A DNA stretch of 29,673 nucleotides from CAYJAY01 sp964370715 (GCA_964370715.1 CAYJKJ010000025.1:1-29673); one strand, 5' to 3'. Positions 22,658 through 29,673 are shown, numbered from the stretch's first letter. Made by a program: numbers and translations. The notes: generated by a model from the sequence alone, not told the origin.

Positions 22658-23548
22658 TTGAAAAACCATCTTTTTGAAGGTGTTTGCACAGCAGTTGTAA
22701 CACCGTTTAAGGACGATTTAACGGTGGATTATAACGCACTCGGAAGGCTCATCGATCTCCAATTGAAACACAATGTTGACGCTTTGGTTTTATGCGGAAC
22801 AACGGGAGAAAGCTCAACCTTAAGCGATCTCGAAAAACTCTCGATCATAAACTTTGCGGTTGAAATGGTTAATGGCAAAGTTCCCGTTATAGCAGGAACC
22901 GGAAGCAACAACACCGCTCATTCAGCAAACCTTTCAAAGAAAGCTGAAGTTTTGGGGGCGAGCGCCGTTTTGGTGGTGACTCCGTATTATAACAAGACAT
23001 CGCAGAATGGATTGGTCGAACATTATCGCACCATTGCAAAAAACATCGAAATCCCGATAGTCGTCTACAACGTTCCGGCAAGAACCGGCATGACAATCGA
23101 ACCCGAAACATATAAAAAGCTTTCGGAAATAAAAAACATCGATTATGTGAAAGAAGCTTCAACCGATCTTTCAAAGATAAAAAAATCGATTGAACTTTGT
23201 GGGGAACGCTTTGTGTTTTATTCCGGAAACGATGATATGACAATCGATTTAATGAAGCTTGGGGCAAAGGGTGTTATATCGGTAACCTCTAATATTATAC
23301 CACAAGCTTTTGAAAAACTTACCAAACAATGTTTGAACAACCGCTTTGACCAAGCCGAAAATTCCATGTCGGAAATTATAGAGCTTATCAAGATGATGTT
23401 TATCGATGTTAACCCCATTCCGATTAAATATGCCTTAAGTGTTTTGGGGCTTTGTCATCCAACGCTTAGGTTGCCTTTGGTTGAACTTTGTTTAAAAGAT
23501 ATGATAGCCATAAATCGAACGCTTTCAAAGATGAACTTCACGTTATAA
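22658..23548 (+). CDS. dapA: 4-Hydroxy-tetrahydrodipicolinate synthase
   Basis: A 296-residue aldolase that condenses pyruvate and aspartate semialdehyde, the first step of the diaminopimelate/lysine branch. Seen: GTTGESSTL (47-55), the tyrosine in VYNVPARTG (137), Schiff-base lysine K165 in VKEAS, and YSGND. The start is TTG 22658 with AAGGAG (22642-22647) ten bases before it. A nearby ATG at 22650 opens only a three-codon frame and cannot be the start. It diverges from queA and ends at a two-way terminator shared with the zinc-ribbon gene. Confidence 0.96.
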   Translation: MKNHLFEGVCTAVVTPFKDDLTVDYNALGRLIDLQLKHNVDALVLCGTTGESSTLSDLEKLSIINFAVEMVNGKVPVIAGTGSNNTAHSANLSKKAEVLGASAVLVVTPYYNKTSQNGLVEHYRTIAKNIEIPIVVYNVPARTGMTIEPETYKKLSEIKNIDYVKEASTDLSKIKKSIELCGERFVFYSGNDDMTIDLMKLGAKGVISVTSNIIPQAFEKLTKQCLNNRFDQAENSMSEIIELIKMMFIDVNPIPIKYALSVLGLCHPTLRLPLVELCLKDMIAINRTLSKMNFTL

Positions 23549-23552
23549 TCGA

Positions 23553-23588
23553 CAAAAAAAAGACCTGCAACAAAGCAGGTCCGATTTT
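23553..23588. terminator. Bidirectional terminator between dapA and the zinc-ribbon gene
   Basis: GACCTGC (23562-23568) pairs with GCAGGTC (23575-23581). An A-run lies on the left (a T-run for the minus strand) and CGATTTTT on the right. Confidence 0.85.
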
Positions 23589-23603
23589 TGATGCTTTTAA
23601 AAC

Positions 23604-23879
23604 TTATGCATCCTTCATTTTTGCGAAGCAGTCGCTGCAGTATACAGGACGGTCTTCACGCGGTTGGAAAGGAACTTTTGCTTCTCCTCCGCAAGATGCG
23701 CAAGATGCTGTGAAAATTTCACGGTTAGCACGGCTTGCGTTTTTGCGAGCGTCACGGCAAGTTTTGCAACGTTGTGGTTCATTTTCAAAACCGCGAGTTG
23801 CGTAAAACTCTTGTTCACCTGATGTGAAAACAAATTCATTTCCGCATTCTTTGCATTGTAGGTTCTTATCTGTGTACAT
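23604..23879 (-). CDS. Double zinc-ribbon protein (CxxC-type)
   Basis: A 91-residue protein with two modules. Residues 1-50 have CKEC and CKTC with FVFTSGEQEFYATRGF between, the pattern of the 'probable zinc-ribbon' family (zf-trcl, PF13451). Residues 58-90 have CASC, VPFQPREDRPVYC and CSDCF, the CxxC-x17-CxxC type. Such proteins are common in Clostridia and related bacteria, and no exact function is known. Start ATG 23879 follows AGAGGAG. It lies behind the tRNA-like sequence and the sigma gene and could be on the same transcript. Confidence 0.88.
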   Translation of the reverse strand: MYTDKNLQCKECGNEFVFTSGEQEFYATRGFENEPQRCKTCRDARKNASRANREIFTASCASCGGEAKVPFQPREDRPVYCSDCFAKMKDA

Positions 23880-23913
23880 GCTTTTTTCTCCTCTTTAGGT
23901 AGATAAAAATTTT

Positions 23914-23979
23914 TGCCCGCGGACGGAATTGAACCATCACCTTTGGATACCAACGCTCTGCCGTTAAGCTACTTTGGGC
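23914..23979 (-). pseudogene. tRNA-like sequence with shortened anticodon arm (probable tRNA remnant)
   Basis: On the minus strand the D-arm (TA, GCTT/GAGC with loop AACGGCA, at 23955-23971) and the T-arm (GATGG, TTCAATT, CCGTC, at 23922-23938) are perfect tRNA arms. Between them only TTGG-TAT-CCAA (23943-23953) remains: an 11-base arm with a three-base loop in place of 17 bases, so there is no anticodon. The acceptor has only four or five pairs (GCCC/GGGC, TGCCC/GGGCA), then mismatches (AAAG against CGC). No CCA is encoded. At 66 bases it is about ten shorter than a tRNA. It is either a decayed tRNA gene or a tRNA mimic in the sigma-gene 3' region. Confidence 0.6.
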
Positions 23980-23991
23980 ATATATAATTTT

Positions 23992-24525
23992 TTAAAATCT
24001 CAACTTTTTTCTTGCTCTAACGATTGCATTTTCAACCGACTTGTCGGAATAATTAAACATCGAGGCTATCTCTTTATAGGAATAACCGCATACAAAAAGA
24101 GACAGAACCTTTCTTTCAAGCTTAGATAGATCATTGCTCATTCTTTCGAAAACTCTTTCGAGTTCCGCACGTGCATCTGTTATGTTCTCAACATAATCCG
24201 AAGAAACCATGTCGGCATCATTTAAATCTAACGATACATAATCTTTTAAAGGCAAATTCTTTTTGCTTAAACAAGATTTAAGCGCAGAATAGATGCCATT
24301 ATCAATGCATCGAACCGCATATGTTTTAAAGGAAGCGTCTTGTTTCTCGGAATACGAGGAAACCGCACGAAATAAAGCAATTAAACCTTCTTGAATAAGA
24401 TCATCCGTCTCAATACCGGGCATATTGTATTTTGCTGCTCGGGATTTTATATATGGTAGAAACTTTTGGATTGTGGAAATATCCAAATCCGAAAAAAAAT
24501 TGGAATCGCTGTTAATATCTTGCAT
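23992..24525 (-). CDS. Sigma-70 family RNA polymerase sigma factor, SigH-like
   Basis: A 177-residue sigma factor with region 2 (DDLIQEGLIALFRAVSSY, then FKTYAVRCIDNGIYSALK) and region 4 (LSKLERKVLSLFVCGYSYKEIA, then DKSVENAIVRARKKL). The segment KKNLPLKDYVSLD is close to the one in Bacillus SigH (Spo0H), which governs entry to sporulation. It is about 35-40 residues shorter than SigH and no usual SigH neighbours are near, so the specific name is not assigned. Start ATG 24525 has AGGA five bases before it. It has a consensus vegetative promoter (24557-24585). Its own targets cannot be read here. Confidence 0.88.
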   Translation of the reverse strand: MQDINSDSNFFSDLDISTIQKFLPYIKSRAAKYNMPGIETDDLIQEGLIALFRAVSSYSEKQDASFKTYAVRCIDNGIYSALKSCLSKKNLPLKDYVSLDLNDADMVSSDYVENITDARAELERVFERMSNDLSKLERKVLSLFVCGYSYKEIASMFNYSDKSVENAIVRARKKLRF

Positions 24526-24556
24526 ATAGTTCCTAAATCTAAATCACGTTAAACCT

Positions 24557-24585
24557 ATTATATAAAAATTATAGCAACTTGTCAA
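24557..24585 (-). promoter_or_regulatory. Consensus promoter of the sigma-factor gene
   Basis: On the minus strand TTGACA (24580-24585) and TATAAT (24557-24562) are exactly 17 bases apart, the strongest sigma-A match in the window. The AT-rich stretch 24586-24785 upstream has no gene; it holds an inverted repeat ATGTAAT/ATTACAT (24721-24727, 24752-24758) and a palindrome GAAAATTTTC (24770-24779). Confidence 0.85.
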
Positions 24586-24785
24586 GTTTTTTCAAAAAAA
24601 AATAGTTAATTTGTAATTATTTATATATTTTTATCAAACAAAAAAACTGGATAAAAAATATCAATTAAAAAAATTTAAATATTCTTCATAGTTTTATAAC
24701 AACATTATTGTAAAGTTTATATGTAATTTGTTTAATCATTTGTATTAACTGATTACATTTTCTATATCCGAAAATTTTCCTACAT

Positions 24786-24808
24786 AAAAAAAGATAAGCC
24801 AACTTATT
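24786..24808 (-). terminator. Terminator overlapping the metallophosphoesterase stop
   Basis: On the minus strand a 5-bp stem, ATAAG/CTTAT around TTGG, includes the stop codon and is followed by seven T. Confidence 0.5.
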
Positions 24809-25676
24809 CTTTTCTTAAAACAACCAAAACAACCTCGGGGCGGTTAAACGTTCTTATAGGTAGTAGGTCGCTAACCCCAAGGCCACGGCTTATAACCATG
24901 GCGGTATCATTAAAATAATGAACGCCGTCGGTATATTTCGGAAAAAGCCCCTGACCCGGAGCGACAAGCGCACCGATAAACGGAACTCGCAGCTGGCCTC
25001 CATGAGCATGGCCTGTTAAAACAACATCTAGTTTGCTTTGCTCATATATCTCGTAGTAGTCCGGTCGATGTGAAATTAAAACTGAAAAATTTTCAGGAGC
25101 AACCGGAACAAGGCTTTTCAGCTCCCTTTCAGCGATAACTGCAGTTTTGTTTATTTTAATATCAGGAGCAAACCCGGGATCTCTTAATCCGATAATATCA
25201 ATGCTTTGCGAACCTATTGTTAATGTATCGGTTTGGTTGAAAAGAACCTTCATATCTATGTCGTTTAGATAGCTTAGCATCTTATAAAAAGACCCATCAT
25301 GCGATTCATGGTTTCCTGGGGTATAATATAACGGAGCGATGTTTGCCATAGCGTTAAAGAAAAACGTTGTTTTGTCAAACGTTTCGGGTAACGCCGAGAC
25401 AACGTCCCCGCCAACTACGATAATATCAGGGTCTGTTGCTTCAACTTGTTTAATAAGATTTTCTTGGTTTTCCGAAAACTCAGCTTGATGCAGATCGCTT
25501 AAAAAAGTTATTCTAAAGCCATCAAATTGATCCGGCAACCGTTCGCTATATATAACGTGTTCCGTTGTTTCAAGTTTTTTTGTATCAACTATAAAATATA
25601 TTATAAATGCAACAGCTATAATAAATATAGTAATTAAAAATATAGTCATAATATTTCTTTTCTTATTTAAATTCAT
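24804..25676 (-). CDS. Membrane-anchored metallophosphoesterase (YkuE/YaeI-like)
   Basis: A 290-residue protein. Residues 1-9 are basic (NLNKKRN), a membrane helix follows (about 9-30), then a calcineurin-type phosphoesterase: SDLHQ (about 60-64), VVGGDVV, PGNHESHDG, ISHRPDYY and GHAHGGQ. These hold the two-metal site. The family includes UDP-diacylglucosamine-like pyrophosphohydrolases and phosphodiesterases of unknown substrate. The KKR-before-helix layout puts the enzyme outside the cytoplasm. A promoter at 25684-25712 would start RNA almost on this ATG, so the transcript is leaderless or the real start is ATG 25649. It is divergent from ccdA. Confidence 0.9.
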   Translation of the reverse strand: MNLNKKRNIMTIFLITIFIIAVAFIIYFIVDTKKLETTEHVIYSERLPDQFDGFRITFLSDLHQAEFSENQENLIKQVEATDPDIIVVGGDVVSALPETFDKTTFFFNAMANIAPLYYTPGNHESHDGSFYKMLSYLNDIDMKVLFNQTDTLTIGSQSIDIIGLRDPGFAPDIKINKTAVIAERELKSLVPVAPENFSVLISHRPDYYEIYEQSKLDVVLTGHAHGGQLRVPFIGALVAPGQGLFPKYTDGVHYFNDTAMVISRGLGVSDLLPIRTFNRPEVVLVVLRKE

Positions 25677-25683
25677 ATATAAT

Positions 25684-25712
25684 ATAATAAATCCTTTCGC
25701 GATTTATTTCAA
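25684..25712 (-). promoter_or_regulatory. Promoter of the metallophosphoesterase gene
   Basis: On the minus strand TTGAAA (25707-25712) and TATTAT (25684-25689) are 17 bases apart. An inverted repeat AATAAATC/GATTTATT (25686-25693, 25701-25708) lies in the same interval, between the divergent genes. Confidence 0.55.
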
Positions 25713-25738
25713 CAGTAAAATAAAAAGGAGGTTTTTTA

Positions 25739-26407
25739 ATGCAATATATCTTATCATTTTTAGAAGGAATAATAACTTTTGTCTCCCCTTGCCTTTTGCC
25801 TATGCTTCCGGTTTATATCTCATACTTTGCTGCCGGCGAAAGTTCAAACGACAAAAAAACAGCAATTAAAAATTCCATAGCATTTGTGCTCGGCTTTTCG
25901 GTTGTTTTTATCGCTCTTGGCGCATTTTCCGCAACGCTAGGCTCATTGCTATTAAGATATTCTGACATCGTTTATCTAGTTAGCGGAATTATTATTATTC
26001 TTTTTGGTCTCTCGGTTTTGGGGGTAATCAAACTCCCGATTTTAACCATCTTCAACAAAGCAAACGGTGGGGGCAAAAAACGAGGGGTTCTCTCATCTTT
26101 TGTTTTTGGTATAATATTTTCCGTCTGCTGGACCCCCTGCGTTGGAGCGTTTTTAGGCTCTGCTCTAATCCTTGCGGCAGCTTCCGGAAACGTTTGGCAA
26201 GGCGTTATAATGTTGGCTCTCTATTCGCTAGGTCTTGGTATCCCGTTTATACTAAGTGCATTTTTGCTCGACCGGCTTAAATCATCGTTTGATTTTATTA
26301 AGCGACATCATAAAATTATAAATACTATTAGCGGAATTATTTTAATTATTCTTGGAATTTTAATCGCAACCAACATAATAAGTATATTCTATTCTTTTGT
26401 TATTTAG
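25739..26407 (+). CDS. ccdA: Cytochrome c biogenesis protein CcdA / DsbD-like thiol transporter
   Basis: A 222-residue membrane protein with six predicted helices. The two redox cysteines are in SPCLLPMLP (about 17-25) and WTPCVGAFLG. CcdA carries reducing equivalents from cytoplasmic thioredoxin to thiol proteins outside. Start ATG 25739 follows AGGAGG at ideal spacing. The next two genes code a TlpA/ResA-type protein and a thioredoxin, the expected outer acceptor and inner donor, so the three form a working redox chain. Confidence 0.95.
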   Translation: MQYILSFLEGIITFVSPCLLPMLPVYISYFAAGESSNDKKTAIKNSIAFVLGFSVVFIALGAFSATLGSLLLRYSDIVYLVSGIIIILFGLSVLGVIKLPILTIFNKANGGGKKRGVLSSFVFGIIFSVCWTPCVGAFLGSALILAAASGNVWQGVIMLALYSLGLGIPFILSAFLLDRLKSSFDFIKRHHKIINTISGIILIILGILIATNIISIFYSFVI

Positions 26408-26420
26408 AAAGGAACAACAA

Positions 26421-27038
26421 ATGAAAAACAATAAACTAGCGGTAGTCGTAACAATAATAGCGCTCGTTGCCCTTATCGGCACAACCTATCTTGCGTATGA
26501 CTACTTGACAGAATCTGTTTCGGTGCCGCAAGTAGCCGCTACTGCACCCGCAACCTTGGCCCCATCGGCATCCGATACAACAGAACCCGACACCGACACC
26601 GAACAAACAACCGACAGTGAGGCTATTATGGCTCCGGACTTTGAAGTGTTTGACGTCGACGGCAACTCGGTTCATCTTTCGGATTTTCTAGGACAACCCG
26701 TCATTATAAACTACTGGGCGAGCTGGTGTCCCCCCTGTATAGCAGAATTCCCTGATTTTGAACAAGCGTATACAGAATATGGCGAAGATGTTGTCTTTCT
26801 TATGATCAACTCAACCGACGGAGTTCGAGAAACCTCGGAAAAAGCAATTGATTTTATAGATGAAAATGGGTATACTATGCCTATACACTTTGATTTAAAC
26901 ACCGATTTCGCATTAACATACGGGTTTAGATCGTTGCCTACCACCGCATTTATTTCCAAACAAGGCGAAGTCGTGTCCATCTACGCCGGACTTATCGGCA
27001 AAGATGTTATAGACGAAAATATAAATACAATAATATAA
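26421..27038 (+). CDS. TlpA/ResA-like membrane-anchored thiol-disulfide oxidoreductase
   Basis: A 205-residue protein. Residues 6-26 are an N-terminal membrane anchor or signal, 30-70 a Thr/Asp/Pro-rich linker, and 70-205 a thioredoxin fold with the active site WASWCPPC (C103, C106) and the cis-Pro motif LPTTAF. It should act outside the membrane, kept reduced by CcdA. ATG 26421 was chosen over the in-frame start at 26397, which overlaps ccdA, because AAAGGAAC lies just before it. It is 13 bases behind ccdA. Confidence 0.93.
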   Translation: MKNNKLAVVVTIIALVALIGTTYLAYDYLTESVSVPQVAATAPATLAPSASDTTEPDTDTEQTTDSEAIMAPDFEVFDVDGNSVHLSDFLGQPVIINYWASWCPPCIAEFPDFEQAYTEYGEDVVFLMINSTDGVRETSEKAIDFIDENGYTMPIHFDLNTDFALTYGFRSLPTTAFISKQGEVVSIYAGLIGKDVIDENINTII

Positions 27039-27057
27039 ATTTAAGGAGAATAAAAAA

Positions 27058-27366
27058 ATGAGTGCATTAATTATCACAAAAGACAATTTTGAAAGCGAAG
27101 TTCTAGGTTCAAACATTCCGGTATTAGTAGACTTTTGGGCTCCGTGGTGTGGACCTTGCAAGATGGTCTCCCCTATTATCGACGAGATTGCGAGCGAAAA
27201 CGACAGCTTTAAAGTTTGCAAAGTTAATGTTGATGAGCAATCTGAACTTGCCGCAAAATATTCCGTCATGAGCATACCAACACTTATGGTAGTTAAAAAC
27301 GGAAAAGTTGAAAATCAAGTAGCGGGCGCTCGCTCAAAACAAGCTATTTTGGATATGATGAAATAG
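27058..27366 (+). CDS. trxA: Thioredoxin
   Basis: A 102-residue thioredoxin with the active site WAPWCGPCKM (C31, C34) and cis-Pro in SIPTLMV. No signal peptide, so it is cytoplasmic. It could feed CcdA with electrons. Start ATG 27058 follows AAGGAG. It is the last gene of the operon; a terminator follows at 27391-27435. Confidence 0.97.
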   Translation: MSALIITKDNFESEVLGSNIPVLVDFWAPWCGPCKMVSPIIDEIASENDSFKVCKVNVDEQSELAAKYSVMSIPTLMVVKNGKVENQVAGARSKQAILDMMK

Positions 27367-27390
27367 TTTAATCAAAAATTAATAAGCAAG

Positions 27391-27435
27391 ACAGCGGAAT
27401 GTTCTGAATTAAAATTCTCTACATTTCGCTGTTTT
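27391..27435 (+). terminator. Rho-independent terminator of the ccdA–trxA operon
   Basis: ACAGCGGAATG (27391-27401) pairs with CATTTCGCTGT (27422-27432), 11 bp with one G·U, with an inner GAATT/AATTC stem and then TTTT. Confidence 0.75.
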
Positions 27436-27462
27436 ATAAAAAATGTTTTTGGAGGGAAAATC

Positions 27463-27978
27463 ATGAAGATGCTTTTTAAAACAACAATAATTTCTCTTGT
27501 TAGTCTCCTACTTACAATTATATTTGTTTCATGTTCAAGCGAGCCACAACAAGAAACCACACCAAACGAACAAACCGAACCGCCAACTACCGAGCAACCG
27601 ACAACCACAACACCCGAAGAACAACAGGAAAGCGCCGAGACGGAGCAACCGGAACTAGCGTTTCTAATTAAAAGCGGCACAATTACCGATGGCGAACATT
27701 CCGTTTCAGCAACGGTAGATTTATATAGCGATAACACACTGGTTTTGTCGGACTTCAACTACGACGGCAAAGCACCCGATGTTTATATAGCAATAGGAAA
27801 CAAAGCTGAAGGTGGCGAGTTTGAATTAATAGAACTTGTTACAACAAAACTAGAGGGAGTTTTTGAAGACAATGTTATTTCGATTCAACTAGAGAACATC
27901 GAAGGATTTAACGCCGTTTCGGTTTATTGCGATGCATATTCAGAAGATTTTGGGTCGACAATTTTGAATTCCAAATAA
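27463..27978 (+). CDS. DM13-domain lipoprotein
   Basis: A 171-residue protein. It has a lipoprotein signal with lipobox FVSC (C24), a Thr/Pro/Glu/Gln-rich linker (about 26-62), then a DM13 domain (about 65-171) with the family's LSDFNYDGKAPDVYIAIG and VSVYCDAYSEDFGSTIL segments, including conserved Cys156. DM13 domains are proposed to take part in electron transfer or redox reactions. Start ATG 27463 has GGAGGG at good distance. It follows the thiol-redox operon but lies behind a terminator, so it is probably transcribed separately. Confidence 0.88.
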   Translation: MKMLFKTTIISLVSLLLTIIFVSCSSEPQQETTPNEQTEPPTTEQPTTTTPEEQQESAETEQPELAFLIKSGTITDGEHSVSATVDLYSDNTLVLSDFNYDGKAPDVYIAIGNKAEGGEFELIELVTTKLEGVFEDNVISIQLENIEGFNAVSVYCDAYSEDFGSTILNSK

Positions 27979-28003
27979 AAATTGGTATATTATTTTTATT
28001 TGC

Positions 28004-28032
28004 TTGAATATAAATAAATGCAATGTTATAAT
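28004..28032 (+). promoter_or_regulatory. Promoter of guaA
   Basis: TTGAAT (28004-28009) and TATAAT (28027-28032) are 17 bases apart, with TG at 28024-28025 (extended -10). Confidence 0.75.
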
Positions 28033-28077
28033 TAACGTCTATCGAAAAAAAGATGTTCGATAGACGTTAATTTTTTT
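28031..28077 (+). terminator. Hairpin plus T-run overlapping the guaA promoter
   Basis: ATTAACGTCTATCGA (28031-28045) pairs perfectly with TCGATAGACGTTAAT (28057-28071), 15 bp, followed by seven T. It could terminate the DM13 transcript. The left arm also covers the end of the guaA -10 box and its expected start point (about 28039). Confidence 0.75.
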
Positions 28078-28094
28078 CGTTTTTTGAGGTGTAT

Positions 28095-29633
28095 ATGCAA
28101 AAAGTTAGTTATAGCGAAAAGGTTGCAGTTGTTGATTTTGGAGGGCAATATGCCCAATTGATTGCAAGGCGTGTCCGCAATTTAAATGTTTATTGTGAAA
28201 TAAGATCATACAAAACGGATATTCAACAGCTTAAGCAGTATAAAGGGATAATTTTTACCGGCGGGCCAAATTCCGTTTATCTCGAAAACTCTCCTAAATG
28301 TTCAAAAGAAATCTTTAATATTGGTATACCTATTTTGGGTATTTGCTACGGCGCACAACTTATGGCGTATCTTTTAGGTGGTGAGGTTAAGTCGGCAAAG
28401 ATAAGGGAATACGGAAACTGTGACGGTGTTTTTGACAAAACTTCAAAACTCACCGGAAATATCGGCAAAAGCACCCTATGGATGAGCCATACCGACTATA
28501 TCGCCACTCCCCCAACCGGTTTTAGAGTTTCGGCTACTACCGATAATTGCAGCTGTGCAGCGATGGAAAATGAGAAACAAAAACTCTTTGCAGTTCAGTT
28601 TCACCCCGAAGTTGAACATAGCGCTTGCGGAAACGAAATACTTAAAAATTTTCTTTATAACATCTGCGAATGTTCGGGAGATTGGAAGATGAATTCGTTT
28701 GCCGACGTTAGCATCGAAAACATAAAAAATCAAGTAGGAAAAAAAAAGGTTTTATGCGGACTTTCGGGCGGCGTAGATTCCTCGGTTGCCGCTCTTTTAG
28801 TCCATAAAGCAATAGGAAAAAACCTAACTTGTATCTTTGTCGACCACGGTATGCTTCGCAAAAACGAGGGTGATATTGTTGAAAAAGTTTTTAAACAAGA
28901 ATTTAAGATGAATATTATCCGTGTTGATGCAAAGGAAAGATTTTTAACTAAACTCAAAGGCGTAACCGACCCCGAAAGCAAGCGAAAGATTATAGGCGAA
29001 GAGTTTGTAAGAGTTTTTGAGGAACAAGCAAAAAAACTAGGCGAACTTAATTTTCTTTGCCAAGGGACAATATACCCCGACGTAGTCGAAAGCGGAACGG
29101 GTGAAGCCGCTGTTATTAAAAGCCATCATAACGTTGGTGGACTTCCTGAAGACATCGGATTCGAGGGTCTTGTCGAACCGCTTCGTGATCTTTTTAAAGA
29201 TGAGGTTCGTAGCGTTGGGTTAGAGCTTGGATTAAAACCACAACTCGTTTGGCGACAACCCTTCCCGGGACCCGGGCTTGCTGTTCGGATTATGGGCGAG
29301 ATTACCGATGACAAACTGGAGCTGTTAAAACAAGCGGATGCTATCTTCCGCGAGGAAGTCGCAAACTTCGGGTTAGAACGAGATGTTAATCAATATTTTG
29401 CGGTGCTAACCGGCGTTAAAACTGTGGGTGTCATGGGAGACTCTCGAACATACGGCGATACGATAGCGCTAAGAGCCGTGACCACCACCGATTTTATGAC
29501 GGCAGATTGGGCTAAGCTTCCGTTTGAACTGCTGGGTAAAGTGTCAAACCGCATAGCAAACGAAGTTCCAGGCGTCAGCAAGGTTGTGTATGATATCACC
29601 AGCAAGCCGCCTTCTACGGTGGAGTGGGAGTAA
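28095..29633 (+). CDS. guaA: GMP synthase (glutamine-hydrolysing)
   Basis: A 512-residue enzyme that converts XMP to GMP with ATP and glutamine. The amidotransferase domain (1-190) has the nucleophile C84 in GICYGAQ and HPE in FHPEVEH. The ATP-pyrophosphatase domain has the P-loop SGGVDSS (about 224-230). The dimerisation domain ends with SKPPSTVEWE, the usual C-terminus. ATG 28095 is favoured: GAGG (28086-28089) lies five bases before it, and the in-frame GTG at 28089 overlaps that site. No guanine or xanthine riboswitch is seen in the short leader. The last 40 bases of the window hold two GGCTTAAA copies and no gene. Confidence 0.97.
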   Translation: MQKVSYSEKVAVVDFGGQYAQLIARRVRNLNVYCEIRSYKTDIQQLKQYKGIIFTGGPNSVYLENSPKCSKEIFNIGIPILGICYGAQLMAYLLGGEVKSAKIREYGNCDGVFDKTSKLTGNIGKSTLWMSHTDYIATPPTGFRVSATTDNCSCAAMENEKQKLFAVQFHPEVEHSACGNEILKNFLYNICECSGDWKMNSFADVSIENIKNQVGKKKVLCGLSGGVDSSVAALLVHKAIGKNLTCIFVDHGMLRKNEGDIVEKVFKQEFKMNIIRVDAKERFLTKLKGVTDPESKRKIIGEEFVRVFEEQAKKLGELNFLCQGTIYPDVVESGTGEAAVIKSHHNVGGLPEDIGFEGLVEPLRDLFKDEVRSVGLELGLKPQLVWRQPFPGPGLAVRIMGEITDDKLELLKQADAIFREEVANFGLERDVNQYFAVLTGVKTVGVMGDSRTYGDTIALRAVTTTDFMTADWAKLPFELLGKVSNRIANEVPGVSKVVYDITSKPPSTVEWE

Positions 29634-29673
29634 GTATAAAAAGGCTTAAAAGTGGCTTAAATACTGGGTTTTT

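Noticed and set aside
28033..28094. Guanine/xanthine riboswitch before guaA
   Set aside because: The leader is too short and has a single simple hairpin rather than a three-way junction.

Overview
The window is a chromosomal segment of a low-GC Gram-positive bacterium, most likely a member of the Clostridia. The evidence is gene order and content: SRP RNA–dnaX–ybaB–recR followed by smpB–ssrA, queA–tgt–yajC with a TIGR04086-type membrane gene, a spoIIM-like gene beside a Xer recombinase, a SigH-like sigma factor, AT-rich spacers, strong AGGAGG-type ribosome sites and frequent TTG starts (five genes). SpoIIM and the sigma factor suggest a spore former or a descendant of one. No phage, IS element or CRISPR array was found.

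Layout. 1-3689 (minus) is one very large secreted protein that runs off the left edge: signal peptide, beta-solenoid-like N-terminus, bacterial Ig-like domains, a methionine cluster, and an acidic 12-residue repeat followed by a TPEP repeat. The plus strand then carries a fused sugar-nucleotidyltransferase/heptose-bisphosphatase, a lipoprotein and a PduL-type phosphotransacylase. 6701-10707 is a DNA/RNA housekeeping block: SRP RNA, a zinc-ribbon protein, a multi-hairpin leader element, dnaX, ybaB, recR, smpB and tmRNA. A fused MNT–HEPN (HI0073/HI0074-like) gene sits just behind the tmRNA. 11839-14472 is a membrane-bound c-di-GMP protein with a degenerate GGDEF, an intact EAL and a C-terminal PAS. 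14768-16689 is a GntR–ABC ATPase–permease operon with a clear promoter and candidate operator. A Xer recombinase follows and overlaps spoIIM tail to tail.

17920-22519 on the minus strand reads queA, tgt, yajC, a TIGR04086-like gene, proC, spoIIM (queuosine modification, secretion, proline, sporulation). dapA diverges from queA. Next on the minus strand come a zinc-ribbon protein, a tRNA-like remnant lacking an anticodon loop, a SigH-like sigma factor and a membrane-anchored metallophosphoesterase. 25739-27978 on the plus strand is a thiol-redox group (ccdA, a TlpA/ResA-like protein, trxA) followed by a DM13 lipoprotein. guaA closes the window.

Points most worth a second look: the fused HEPN–MNT protein with an intact RX4HXY motif behind ssrA; the 66-nt tRNA-like sequence with a three-base anticodon loop; the clustered triloop hairpins ahead of dnaX; two genes (spoIIM and the TIGR04086-like gene) whose Shine-Dalgarno sequences lie inside hairpin stems; the hairpin overlapping the guaA promoter; and the methionine cluster of the giant surface protein. 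All domain calls were made by eye; no database search was run.
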